Origin: Rhodalgimonas zhirmunskyi
GTDB lineage: Bacteria; Pseudomonadota; Alphaproteobacteria; Rhodobacterales; Rhodobacteraceae
Direction of reading: 5' to 3'
Length of the DNA stretch: 64,000 bases
NCBI GenBank assembly: GCA_030848925.1
Contig: JANFFA010000003.1
Span: 186,001 to 250,000 of the forward strand
In this document: piece after piece, positions 35,190 through 43,418 of the stretch
Layout: every line of letters starts with the position of its first letter
Position numbering within the stretch: position 1 is the stretch's first letter
Notes under the pieces: generated by a model
The model's database searches: none
What the model saw: the letters and a program-made list of their open reading frames with translations, nothing else
Told to the model about the DNA's origin: nothing
Position numbers and translations under genes: made by a program

Positions 35190-35773
35190 CTCAGCCCATC
35201 CTCGCCCTTGATATCACCCGCATCCAAACCGCCACTGCGCGAATGCACCCGTGGCCCATCCGTCATCACCAGCGCCAGCGCGATCTCGTCGGCCTTGGGC
35301 GCATCGTTGCAGCCCACCTCGATGGCGTCGAAATGGCTGCGCACGTAGGACGCCATCACATGCGTCACCGGCACATCCAGCCGTGCGCCGACCCCGCCCA
35401 GTTTCTTGGTGCTCGGCACGATCGCCTTCGACGCCTCAGCGCCTAGCAATTCGCGCATCGCATAACCCCCCGGCGCATGCCACAGCGCGCCATGCTCGAC
35501 CTCGCCATCGGCGCCGACAATGGCGCCCTTGCCATAGCCCTGCACGTTCTCCTTGCCGCCCAGCATCTCGATCAGTTCCCCCGCCATCTGCAGTCCCAGC
35601 GGGCGCAGATCGTCGATGAACGGCTGGATGTCCGGCTCATAGCGCCCGGCGTAGGGATTCTTGATCACCGCCAGCATCCACGCCCGGCGATAGGGTTTTT
35701 GCGCCCGAGGCCCGCCCTCGTGCCAGATTTCCTCAAGGCTTTTGATCGTCTTTCGCACCACGACATCAGGCAT
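35186..35773 (-). CDS. DUF1185 ('amino acid synthesis family') protein, paralogue 1
   Basis: A 195-aa paralogue of the next gene, sharing KNPYAGRYEPDI, GYGKGAIVGADGEVEHGA, VPSTKKLGGVGARLDVPVTHVMASYVRSHFD and NDAPKADEI. The two differ mainly in their N-terminal 35 residues, which suggests a heteromer or two related substrates. I take ATG 35773 (MPDVVV) rather than the ATG two codons earlier, because GGGAGA then lies at a proper distance. It overlaps the end of the UPF0280 gene, consistent with one polycistronic message. Confidence 0.85.
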   Translation of the reverse strand: MPDVVVRKTIKSLEEIWHEGGPRAQKPYRRAWMLAVIKNPYAGRYEPDIQPFIDDLRPLGLQMAGELIEMLGGKENVQGYGKGAIVGADGEVEHGALWHAPGGYAMRELLGAEASKAIVPSTKKLGGVGARLDVPVTHVMASYVRSHFDAIEVGCNDAPKADEIALALVMTDGPRVHSRSGGLDAGDIKGEDGLR

Positions 35774-36599
35774 GTGCATTCTCCCTCATCCCGATAAATT
35801 CTTCTGTGCCAACGGTTTGCACCTGCCCCCGCAACACCAGCGCCGCCGCCCGGATCAGGCCAGCGGCCTGCATCCCGCGCGCCGTCTCGGCCCCCCGCGC
35901 CAAGGCGCGCGCGACCTCATCCTGCGACAAATCGCCCACATGCGCCACCACCAACCGCGCCCCAAGGTCGCTGTCCGGGCGCATCTCTTGTGCAGGCACC
36001 CGCGTGATCGCCCCATGCCCGGGCAGGTCGACGGCGTTGGCGATCAGGGTCGCCGCCGCATCCGCATGCGCCGCGTCACGCGCCAGAACCGTCACGCTCT
36101 CGGCAATTCCCAGTGAGAGGGAACGCCCGCCAAACCCGCTGGTCGCCACCCCGCCGATCCCGTCGCCCGAGGCGATCTCGATCCGGGCCGGCGCACCCGC
36201 AATGGCAAGGCGGAACCGCTCTCCGCGCCCCAGCCACAGCGCGATATCGCCGCCATTGTTCACATAAGCCCGGCGCAGGCCCGGCGTGGCCCGCATCGCG
36301 CCCAGCACGTGATCGGCCACCGCCCCCGCCACCGCCGCCATCGGCGTGACAAAGCCCGCGTGCCGCCCCACCGCGCCCCACATCGCGCGCGCAACCGGCC
36401 CGTCCGGCGCAGCGTCCGCACGCCACGGCGCGCGCAACAGGTCCAACTCGTCCACCAGCCTCTGCAACACGCCCTCGAACGCCGCGCTGGCCGCTTCGAA
36501 AGCCGCCTCGCGCGCGCCCTCGGCCCCGATCACCAGATCAATCGGCCCGTGCTGCAAATGCAGCCGCTGCCCGGACAACATGGCGCGCTGAACGCTCAT
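35766..36599 (-). CDS. UPF0280 family protein
   Basis: A 277-aa member of the UPF0280 family, a group with distant resemblance to ApbE-type flavin transferases. Visible features are an Ala-rich N-terminal half, AMWGAVGRHAGFVTPMAAVAGAVADHVL, the YVNNGGDIALWL block, which recalls the nucleotide-binding NxGGD of ApbE-like proteins, and GVATSGFGGRSLSLGIAESV. The start overlaps the stop of the reductase-like gene by 4 nt. If it transfers or binds a flavin, it could serve the reductase or the Mo-hydroxylase of the same operon; this is inference. Confidence 0.85.
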   Translation of the reverse strand: MSVQRAMLSGQRLHLQHGPIDLVIGAEGAREAAFEAASAAFEGVLQRLVDELDLLRAPWRADAAPDGPVARAMWGAVGRHAGFVTPMAAVAGAVADHVLGAMRATPGLRRAYVNNGGDIALWLGRGERFRLAIAGAPARIEIASGDGIGGVATSGFGGRSLSLGIAESVTVLARDAAHADAAATLIANAVDLPGHGAITRVPAQEMRPDSDLGARLVVAHVGDLSQDEVARALARGAETARGMQAAGLIRAAALVLRGQVQTVGTEEFIGMRENAHA

Positions 36600-38074
36600 C
36601 CCTCGTCCTTCCAGCGGTAATGCCCGCGCGCCATCGGATCATGCCCGGCCGCCCCCGGCCCGACCCGCCGCGCGCTTTCGAAATCAACACGCTCGACCGG
36701 GCGGATTTCCTCGACATGCCCGCCCAGCGCGGCGTAATCGCTCACCCGCATGGTGAATTCGATCGGCGCGACGATCGCGGGCGTCGGCACATACCCAAAT
36801 GAATTGCTTGGCATTTCCATCACATCCGCCATCACGGTAATGCCGCCCCCCGGCCAAAGGTAGGCCTCCGCCCCACCGCAGCTGACCTTGGCCAGCGCGT
36901 CCCGCACCGATCGGGTCAGGCGTACCGGGTTCTCGGTCACGCCCGCGCGCAAACTGCCGCCCGCGCCGCCCATGAACAGCACAGAACTGACCGAAGGTTC
37001 ACAGTTTTCGGCCACCCGCTCGGCGCTCTGGCGCACCTCGAGAGGGGCGTCTTTCAACTGCGGCACAAGATCGTCATCCAACTCGTAATAGGCCCACTGC
37101 TCGCCCGTGGTGGACACCATGAACAGCCGCAACCCCGGCCAAGCCTGCGCCGGCTTCCACTCGCCCAGAATGGTCAGCGGATCGTCGATATCGGTCCCGC
37201 CCCAACCGCGCCCAGGGCTCGCCACCTGAAAATAGCGCCCCGGCGTCGAGCGACGGCCCTTGATGCGGATGCCGGTGGGCTTCACGCCCAGCACCTGCCC
37301 CGCCTGATGCTCGCTCAGGACCCCTGTGATGTGGTCATCCACCACCACGACCTCGTCAACGATCTCGGCCCATTGCTTGGCGAACATCCCGATCGCGGCC
37401 GAACCGCAGCCGACCCGCATCAACCGTTCCACCTCGCCATCGATCACCGGCGCTTCGCCCGCCTGTACGATGACATGCACGGCATGCTCACCCTCGCCCA
37501 CCACCATTTCGACGGCCTCGCGGTTGCACAGCTTCATCAGCGTGTCACAGGTGACGCGGCCTTCTTTCTTGGTTCCCCCAGTCAGGTGCTCGACCCCGCC
37601 CAGCGACAGCATCTTCGAGCCATATTCGCTGGTGGTCACATGGCCCACCGGCTCTCCGTCCACGTGCACCACGTCGCGCTCCTCGCCGATGTGGCGGTCG
37701 GTGTCGATCTTCACCTTGGCCCCGCAGTAAGAGAAGATCCCCTCGGTCACCACCGTGACCATGTCGACGCCCTCGACCTCTTGCGACACGATGAACGGCG
37801 CGGGCTTGTAATCGGGATAGGTCGTGCCTGCGCCCACCGCGGTGACGAAACGCCGTTCGCCCTTGACGATATCGCCATTCCAGTCGCCCGCCTCGTCGGT
37901 CTTGAGGAACGGCACTAGGGTGTCCGCGCCCTGCTCGATCACCGTCAGCGGATCAAGCCGGACAAGCTCACCCCCGTGATTGGCATAGCGATCACAGGCC
38001 CCCGGCTTGCCCTCGGCAATGTAGCACATCACCGGGCAGGCATCGCAGCGGATCTTCTCAGCCTTCTCGCGCAT
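36596..38074 (-). CDS. 6-hydroxynicotinate reductase-like iron-sulfur protein
   Basis: A 492-aa protein resembling 6-hydroxynicotinate reductase (Hnr) of Eubacterium barkeri, which reduces the pyridone ring to 1,4,5,6-tetrahydro-6-oxonicotinate. The N-terminus has four cysteines (C10, C13, C17, C27: CDACPVMC and GACDRY), fit to hold a 4Fe-4S cluster. The rest includes GHVTTSEYGSKMLSLGG and VLFMGGAGGSLRAGVT. I choose ATG 38074, preceded by GGGGAGGG, over an upstream TTG. It follows the Mo-hydroxylase gene across a 144-bp palindrome cluster and is coupled to the UPF0280 gene. The exact substrate is unproven. Confidence 0.8.
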   Translation of the reverse strand: MREKAEKIRCDACPVMCYIAEGKPGACDRYANHGGELVRLDPLTVIEQGADTLVPFLKTDEAGDWNGDIVKGERRFVTAVGAGTTYPDYKPAPFIVSQEVEGVDMVTVVTEGIFSYCGAKVKIDTDRHIGEERDVVHVDGEPVGHVTTSEYGSKMLSLGGVEHLTGGTKKEGRVTCDTLMKLCNREAVEMVVGEGEHAVHVIVQAGEAPVIDGEVERLMRVGCGSAAIGMFAKQWAEIVDEVVVVDDHITGVLSEHQAGQVLGVKPTGIRIKGRRSTPGRYFQVASPGRGWGGTDIDDPLTILGEWKPAQAWPGLRLFMVSTTGEQWAYYELDDDLVPQLKDAPLEVRQSAERVAENCEPSVSSVLFMGGAGGSLRAGVTENPVRLTRSVRDALAKVSCGGAEAYLWPGGGITVMADVMEMPSNSFGYVPTPAIVAPIEFTMRVSDYAALGGHVEEIRPVERVDFESARRVGPGAAGHDPMARGHYRWKDEG

Positions 38075-38090
38075 CACATCCCTCCCCAAA

Positions 38091-38211
38091 CGGTTTTCCT
38101 GCGAGGAAAACCGCTAAAAATCCTCCGAGGATTTTTCATCCCCGAAACCCCAACCGAACCCCTCCCAAAAATCCTCGGAGGATTTTTGGACGAATTCCTC
38201 GCAGGAATTCG
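38091..38211. repeat. Cluster of four TCCT-NNN-AGGA palindromes
   Basis: Four perfect triloop hairpins in 121 bp: CGGTTTTCCT with AGGAAAACCG (38091-38113, loop GCG); AAAAATCCT with AGGATTTTT (38116-38136, loop CCG); CCAAAAATCCT with AGGATTTTTGG (38165-38189, loop CGG); and CGAATTCCT with AGGAATTCG (38191-38211, loop CGC). All share the core TCCT-NNN-AGGA, with loops built only of G and C. They fill the gap between the Mo-hydroxylase stop and the reductase start. Confidence 0.85.
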
Positions 38212-38218
38212 CGCCGCT

Positions 38219-40945
38219 CTACCCATCCCGCGCCTCCTTCATCGCCGCCCACAGCCGCGCAGGCGTGACCGGAAGCCGCGTCATCTGCACCCCCACCGCA
38301 TCGCGGATCGCGTTCAAGATCGCTGGCGCCGTCGGGATCAACACATGCTCGCCCAGCCCCTTGGCGCCATAGGGTCCATGCGCATCCGGCGCCTCGATGA
38401 TCAGCGTCTCGATCGGCGGAACATCCCCTACCGTCGGAATCAGGTAATCATGCAGGTTCTCGGTCCGCCCCGGCAGGTATTCCTCCATCAGCGCCATGCC
38501 CAGACCTTGCGCAATCCCGCCTTCCACCTGCCCCTCGATCAAAAGCGGGTTCACCGCGTGGCCCACGTCATGCGCCGCGACGAATTTCAGCGGCCTCACC
38601 CGGCCAAGCGCCTCATCCACCTCCAGCACACACAGATGCGCGGCATAACCGAACTGCGCATAGGGCGCGCCCTGTCCGTTTTCATCCAACGGCTTGGTCG
38701 GCGGATCATAGCTTTCCTCGGCGCGCAGAACATAGCCCATCCCGTCCGCCTCCAGCGCCGCCAGCTCCAGCCGCTGCTCGCGCCCGCCCTCACGGATCAC
38801 CAGCGCGCCCTCGGTCACGGAAATCTCCGCCCCCTCACCCGCATTGGCCCGCGTCAGCACCAGTCGCCGCAGCGCCTCACCGCACAGCCGCGCCGCATTG
38901 CCTGAAACGAACGTCTGGCGCGAGGCCGAGGTCTTACCCGCATCCGGCGTCAGGTCGGTATCTCCACCGACCAGCGACAGCACAGACACCGGCACGCCCA
39001 GCGCCCGCGCGAAAATCTGCGGGATCACCGTATTGGACCCCTGCCCGATGTCGCTCGCCCCTTGGTGCAGCACCACCCGTCCCGCGGCCGTAATCCCCGC
39101 TCGAATGGTCGACGGGTTGGGAAGCGAGGTATTGCCACAGCCATACCAGCCCGCCGCCACGCCCACGCCGCGCTTCACCCCGGTCCGCACGTCGCGCGCC
39201 ACAGCGCGCTCGGCCTCCCACGCAGGCCGCAACGCCTCGAGACAGGCCTTGATGCCCACCCCTTGCGCAAACACCTGCCCACAGACCGTCTCGACGTTGT
39301 TATCGAGCGCGTTCCTGATCCGGAACTCCAGCCGATCCAGCCCCAGTCGGTCGGCCAGCGCATCATAAAGGCTCTCTTGCGCGACCGCCGCTTGCGGCAC
39401 GCCAAAACCGCGAAACGCCCCTGCCGGCGGGTTGTGCGTATGGATGCCTTTCGCCTCGGCCCGGTAGTTGGGCACCACATAGGGCCCCGAGGCATGGACC
39501 GGCACCCGGTTGGCCACGGTCGGCCCCCAACTGGCATAGGCCCCCGTATTGAACAGCCCGTCAAACTGCATCGCCGTAACCCGGCCCGTGGCATCCGCCC
39601 CGATCCGCACCTTCATCTTGCCGGGATGCCGCTTGGTCGTCGATTGCATCGATTCCGTGCGCTCATAGGTCAGGCGCACAGGACGCCCCGTCTTTATCGC
39701 CGCCAACGCAAGGTAAGGCTGGACCGAGATATCGAGCTTCGATCCAAACCCGCCCCCCGTCGCCGTCGGCACGATCCGGATCGCCTCGCCCGGAAGCCCA
39801 AGGATACCTTCCAGCGCATCACGGTCCATCACCGGCGCCTGCGTGCAGGCATGAACATGCACCCGGCCCTCGACCACTTCGGCGAACCCGGCCTCTGGCT
39901 CGATATAGGCGTGCTCCACGAAGGCCGTCTCGAATGCGCCCTCGACCACAACGTCGGCTTCGGCCAGCGCCGCCTCGACATCGCCCTTGGCGACGAAGCC
40001 GCCGCACATCACGTTGCCTGCCCGGTCACTGTGCAACTGCGGCGCACCAGCCGCCATCGCCTCCTCGACCGAAGACACCGCCGCGCGCGCCTCCCATGTC
40101 ACCGGAAAATCCGCCGAATCGAACCGGGCCAGAGCCTCGGCCTCACCCACCACGGCGGCCACCGCTTCGCCACGAAATCGCGTTTCGGCTTCGGCAAACA
40201 CCGGCTGATCCTCGAACCCCGGGATCACGCCGAACACGTTGCGCCCCGGCACATCCGCTGCCGTCAGCACGGTCAGCCCCGTCGCCGCGGCATAGCCTTC
40301 AAGATCGCCAAACACGAACCCGGCCCGCGCATGCGGCGAACGCACGATCCGCATATGAAGCGCCCCCTCGGGCGCCACGTCATCCCCGAAGGACTCGCGG
40401 CCCGAAACCTTGGCCGCCCCGTCCAGCTTGGCAATCGCCGCCCCGGAATGGCCCTCTGCGTCGTCCACCGCGCGGCCGGGCGCGCCCGTCACCGCGTCGA
40501 TGATCTTGCGATACCCCGTGCAGCGACACAAAACCCCGCCCAGCGCATCGCGCACCTGCGCCTCGTCCGGCGCAGGCTCTTCGCGCAACAGCGCCACCGC
40601 CGACACCATCATCCCCGGCGTGCAGATGCCGCATTGCGCCGCGCCCTGCGCCTCGAACCGCGCCGCCAGATCGCGCGCCAATGGCTCGGCACTGTAAAGC
40701 CCCGCCAAAGTCTCGACCTGCGCGCCCTCGGCCTGTTGCGCGGGCATCAGACAGGCACAGACCGGCGCGCCATCGACCAGCACCGTGCAGGCGCCGCAAT
40801 CGCCCGCGTTGCACCCTACCTTCACGTCCCGCGCGCCCAACCGCTCACGCAGGGCTTCGGACAACCGCTCGCCCACCCGTGGCGCGATTTCCACTGCCGC
40901 GCCGTTCAACTCGAACCGCGTCACCCCGCTCAATCGCTTATCCAT
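38219..40945 (-). CDS. Molybdenum hydroxylase, fused 2Fe-2S and Mo-cofactor subunits (xanthine/nicotinate dehydrogenase family)
   Basis: A 908-aa fusion. Residues 1 to about 155 are the small subunit with two 2Fe-2S clusters (C45, C50, C53, C65; and C100, C103, C135, C137 in CGICTPGM and LCRCTGY). Residues about 165-908 are the large molybdopterin subunit with GGGFGSKLD, GAFRGFGVPQ and the C-terminal GAKGLGEH, where Glu866 is the expected catalytic base. Such enzymes hydroxylate purines, nicotinate or other N-heterocycles using water. With the 6-hydroxynicotinate-reductase-like gene next in line, nicotinate or a relative is the best guess. It overlaps the FAD-subunit gene by 8 nt. Confidence 0.9.
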   Translation of the reverse strand: MDKRLSGVTRFELNGAAVEIAPRVGERLSEALRERLGARDVKVGCNAGDCGACTVLVDGAPVCACLMPAQQAEGAQVETLAGLYSAEPLARDLAARFEAQGAAQCGICTPGMMVSAVALLREEPAPDEAQVRDALGGVLCRCTGYRKIIDAVTGAPGRAVDDAEGHSGAAIAKLDGAAKVSGRESFGDDVAPEGALHMRIVRSPHARAGFVFGDLEGYAAATGLTVLTAADVPGRNVFGVIPGFEDQPVFAEAETRFRGEAVAAVVGEAEALARFDSADFPVTWEARAAVSSVEEAMAAGAPQLHSDRAGNVMCGGFVAKGDVEAALAEADVVVEGAFETAFVEHAYIEPEAGFAEVVEGRVHVHACTQAPVMDRDALEGILGLPGEAIRIVPTATGGGFGSKLDISVQPYLALAAIKTGRPVRLTYERTESMQSTTKRHPGKMKVRIGADATGRVTAMQFDGLFNTGAYASWGPTVANRVPVHASGPYVVPNYRAEAKGIHTHNPPAGAFRGFGVPQAAVAQESLYDALADRLGLDRLEFRIRNALDNNVETVCGQVFAQGVGIKACLEALRPAWEAERAVARDVRTGVKRGVGVAAGWYGCGNTSLPNPSTIRAGITAAGRVVLHQGASDIGQGSNTVIPQIFARALGVPVSVLSLVGGDTDLTPDAGKTSASRQTFVSGNAARLCGEALRRLVLTRANAGEGAEISVTEGALVIREGGREQRLELAALEADGMGYVLRAEESYDPPTKPLDENGQGAPYAQFGYAAHLCVLEVDEALGRVRPLKFVAAHDVGHAVNPLLIEGQVEGGIAQGLGMALMEEYLPGRTENLHDYLIPTVGDVPPIETLIIEAPDAHGPYGAKGLGEHVLIPTAPAILNAIRDAVGVQMTRLPVTPARLWAAMKEARDG

Positions 40946-41762
40946 GGCAGGCCCCCTTGATTGCCCGCTCGATCAGGTCGGCAACCGCACTCATCCGGTA
41001 AACCCCGCTGCCGCGCACATCATCAATCGGCGCCAGTCCGTCCAAATGGCGCGCATTGATCGAAACCGCCCCCGGGGCTTGGCCCACCATCTCGCGCTCC
41101 AACACCGCCAGCCGCCGCGCCACCGGCGAACAGGCCCCCACGGCCACGGCGGCGTGATCCACAACCCCGTCCACCACGCGCAAAACCACCGCCACCATCG
41201 CGATCGAAATCACGAGGTATTCCCGGCTTCCCAACTTCTCGAACGCACTCACCGCCCCTTCGGGCGGCGCGGGCACATGCACCGCCAGCAACATCTCGCC
41301 CTCGGCCAGATCGACCGCCCGCACCCCGGTGATGAAGTCGCCAAGCGGCACTCGCCGCCGCCCGTGGCGCGAGGCCAGCTCGACCTCCGCCCCCAAGGCC
41401 AAAAGCGCCGGCACCCCATCCGCCGCGGGCGATGCATTGACGATATTGCCGCCCACCGTGCCCGCGTTCTGGATCTGGACCGAGCCCACCTGCCGCGCCG
41501 CCGACTTGAGGCCATCGAACGCAGGCGGCAAATCCGCGTGCAGGATATCGCTCCACCGTGTCGCCGCCCCGATCCGCCAGCCCTGATCAGCGCGTGACAC
41601 GCCGCGCAAACCGTCGATCCGGGTCAAATCCAAAAGGCTCTCGCGCGCGCCACCCGGCGGCAGCGCAGGGTAGAAATCAGTTCCGCCCGCCACGGGTGTC
41701 ACCCCGCCACGAGCCAGCAAATCAAGGGCCTCGCCCAGATCATGCGGCGCAAGATACTCCAC
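40938..41762 (-). CDS. FAD-binding subunit of the molybdenum hydroxylase (CoxM family)
   Basis: A 274-aa medium subunit. PVAGGTDFYP (23-32) and NAGTVGGNIVNASPAADG are the FAD pyrophosphate-binding motifs of the FAD_binding_5 domain, and a CO_deh_flav_C domain occupies the C-terminal third. It passes electrons from the FeS clusters to the acceptor. The start is GTG 41762, preceded by AGGGGGA. It is the promoter-proximal gene of the minus-strand array, with 306 bp upstream before the cyclase gene. Confidence 0.92.
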   Translation of the reverse strand: MEYLAPHDLGEALDLLARGGVTPVAGGTDFYPALPPGGARESLLDLTRIDGLRGVSRADQGWRIGAATRWSDILHADLPPAFDGLKSAARQVGSVQIQNAGTVGGNIVNASPAADGVPALLALGAEVELASRHGRRRVPLGDFITGVRAVDLAEGEMLLAVHVPAPPEGAVSAFEKLGSREYLVISIAMVAVVLRVVDGVVDHAAVAVGACSPVARRLAVLEREMVGQAPGAVSINARHLDGLAPIDDVRGSGVYRMSAVADLIERAIKGACHG

Positions 41763-42068
41763 GTTTCCCCCTGTTCGCGCCCTGTTGCAACGCGTCAGAA
41801 TTATCGTTCGTATGCAAATGGTATGGGCGCTTTCCGAGTCGTGTCAAAATCTTTCCACGCGGCAGTGCGGCAATATTGAGCGTCGCCCATTTTGCAGGCG
41901 CCGCAAAATGGGGGCGTTGCCCCCTCTGCGCTGCGCTCATTTACCTCCTAAGTATTTTGCCAGAGTATTTTCGGAAAAATGAAAGGAATGCCGCCTCCTT
42001 TCATTTTTCCAATAAATACTCATTCGGGCGTCCCCGGACAGCGCGGCGCTTGCACGCCGGGCGCGCGC
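41763..42068. other. Upstream region of the catabolic array, with repeat element
   Basis: A 306-bp gap. The half next to the FAD-subunit gene must carry the operon promoter and contains an AT-rich stretch with the imperfect dyad TTCGTATGCAAA near 41810 that could be an operator. The other half is occupied by the dispersed element and a long perfect palindrome behind the cyclase gene. No ORF is credible. Confidence 0.5.
41886..42020. repeat. Dispersed intergenic element, copy 5, with 15-bp palindrome
   Basis: CCCATTTTGC (41886-41895) pairs with GCAAAATGGG (41903-41912), then GGGGGC-GTT-GCCCCC (41910-41924), followed by CTCTGCGCTGCGC and TAAGTATTTT. A separate perfect 15-bp inverted repeat, GGAAAAATGAAAGGA (41973-41987) with TCCTTTCATTTTTCC (41996-42010), is formed by two element tails facing each other and is flanked by AAATACTC. 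It probably terminates the cyclase transcript. Confidence 0.75.
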
Positions 42069-42845
42069 CTAGTCGTCGAAGATCGCCACAGCCCGGGTGA
42101 ACCCGGCGCTTGCGCCCTTGATCTTGTAGGGGAAGCACGAAATTTCGAACCCGTCCCCCGGAAGGCTATCGAGGTGGGCAAGCTTTTCCATATGGCAATA
42201 GCCGATCTCCATACTGGCGCGGTGGCCTTCCCAGATCAGGCTCGGATCATGGCTCTCGGCATAGGCTTTCGCGGTCAGCGCAAAGGGCGCGTCCCAACTC
42301 CAGGCATCGGTTCCGGTCACGCGCACCCCGCGCTCCAGCAGGTACAGCGTCGCCTCGCGCCCCATACCACAGCCTTTCAACAGGTAGTCGGGCTGCCCAT
42401 AAGCGCCGCCCGCGCTGGTGTTCACCACCACGATATCGAGCGGACGCAACTCGTGCCCGATCCGCGCCAGTTCCGCCTCCACATCATTGGCGGTGACGAT
42501 ATAGCCATCCTCCATATGCCGGAAATCCAGCTTCACACCGGGATTGAAGCACCATTCCAGCGGCACCTCGTCGATGGTGATGGCGCGCTCGCCGTTGTTC
42601 ATTGTCGAATGGTGGTGATAGGGCGCGTCGAGATGCGTGCCATTATGGGTGGCGATGCTCAACCGCTCGATTGCCCAGCCTTCGCCGCCGGGCAGGTCTT
42701 CGCGTTTCAGTCCAGGGAAAAAGGCCATCACCTGTTCGGCTGTCTGATCGTGCGTCATGTATTCGATCTCGGGCAGCATGATCGGCGGGTCCGACACCAC
42801 CCCGGCCTCCAAAGGCACCGAAATATCCACGAAACGTCTGGCCAT
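42069..42845 (-). CDS. Cyclase family protein (isatin hydrolase / kynurenine formamidase-like)
   Basis: A 258-aa metal-dependent hydrolase of the PF04199 family. The metal motif HNGTHLDAPYHH (about 67-78) supplies His and Asp ligands to Mn or Zn. Known members hydrolyse isatin or N-formylkynurenine, opening a lactam or amide. It is transcribed from its own start (AGGAGAG before the ATG), 306 bp upstream of the Mo-hydroxylase operon on the same strand, so it may supply an amide- or lactam-opening step to the same pathway. That link is inferred from position only. Confidence 0.87.
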   Translation of the reverse strand: MARRFVDISVPLEAGVVSDPPIMLPEIEYMTHDQTAEQVMAFFPGLKREDLPGGEGWAIERLSIATHNGTHLDAPYHHHSTMNNGERAITIDEVPLEWCFNPGVKLDFRHMEDGYIVTANDVEAELARIGHELRPLDIVVVNTSAGGAYGQPDYLLKGCGMGREATLYLLERGVRVTGTDAWSWDAPFALTAKAYAESHDPSLIWEGHRASMEIGYCHMEKLAHLDSLPGDGFEISCFPYKIKGASAGFTRAVAIFDD

Positions 42846-42972
42846 TGTCTCTCCTCCTTTGCGACGCGCCGATCTTTCGCTGAAATATCATGCGCGGCAA
42901 GGGCGCGCGCCCGATTGAATTCAGCGCAGTTTTCCGGCATCCTTGGGTCAAAATACAAAAGGCATCGAGCAT

Positions 42973-43389
42973 ATGCGCAATTTCATCCTTCTCGCGGCAA
43001 TCCTGTCGCTTGCCGCCTGTGGCGGCTACCGCAAGGCCGCCCGCGATGTCGGCCCCGACCGCACCACCGTCATTCGGGTCAAGCCGCAACCGTCCGCACC
43101 CGGCACCACCACCGCCGCCATCGTGCCGATCCGCACGGCCAGCGGTCCGATCTCTCGCGCCTGCATGGCCTCGGATCGCAAGGCCCGCTCGACAACGCGC
43201 TGCGGCTGCATTCAGGCGGTGGCGAACGACATGCTGTCCTCGTCGGATCAGCGCCTCGCCGTCAGCTTCTATGACGATCCGCACAAGGCGCAGGTCATCC
43301 GCCAGTCCGACAATCCGCGCCATGAAACCTTCTGGAAGGCCTACTCCTCTTATGCCGAGGCCGCCGCGACCGCCTGTTCAGGTGCCTGA
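42973..43389 (+). CDS. Small lipoprotein, Rhodobacterales-specific
   Basis: A 138-aa lipoprotein. The signal peptide ends in the lipobox LAAC with Cys16. The mature part has a low-complexity Thr/Pro region followed by a compact domain with four cysteines (RACMASDRKARSTTRCGCIQ and a C-terminal TACSG), FYDDPHKAQVIRQSDN and ETFWKAY. I do not recognise a functional family. The AAAAGG ribosome site supports ATG 42973. It is divergent from the cyclase gene. Confidence 0.75.
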   Translation: MRNFILLAAILSLAACGGYRKAARDVGPDRTTVIRVKPQPSAPGTTTAAIVPIRTASGPISRACMASDRKARSTTRCGCIQAVANDMLSSSDQRLAVSFYDDPHKAQVIRQSDNPRHETFWKAYSSYAEAAATACSGA

Positions 43390-43418
43390 AACGTCCCCTG
43401 AAGCCTCCGTTTAAAGGA

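Noticed and set aside
38091-38211. The palindrome cluster considered as a CRISPR array
   Set aside because: Units differ outside the TCCT-NNN-AGGA core, spacing is irregular and no cas gene is present.
39062-40960. A 632-codon plus-strand open frame opposite the Mo-hydroxylase gene
   Set aside because: The minus-strand product has all catalytic motifs. The plus-strand product is a low-complexity His/Arg/Pro sequence.
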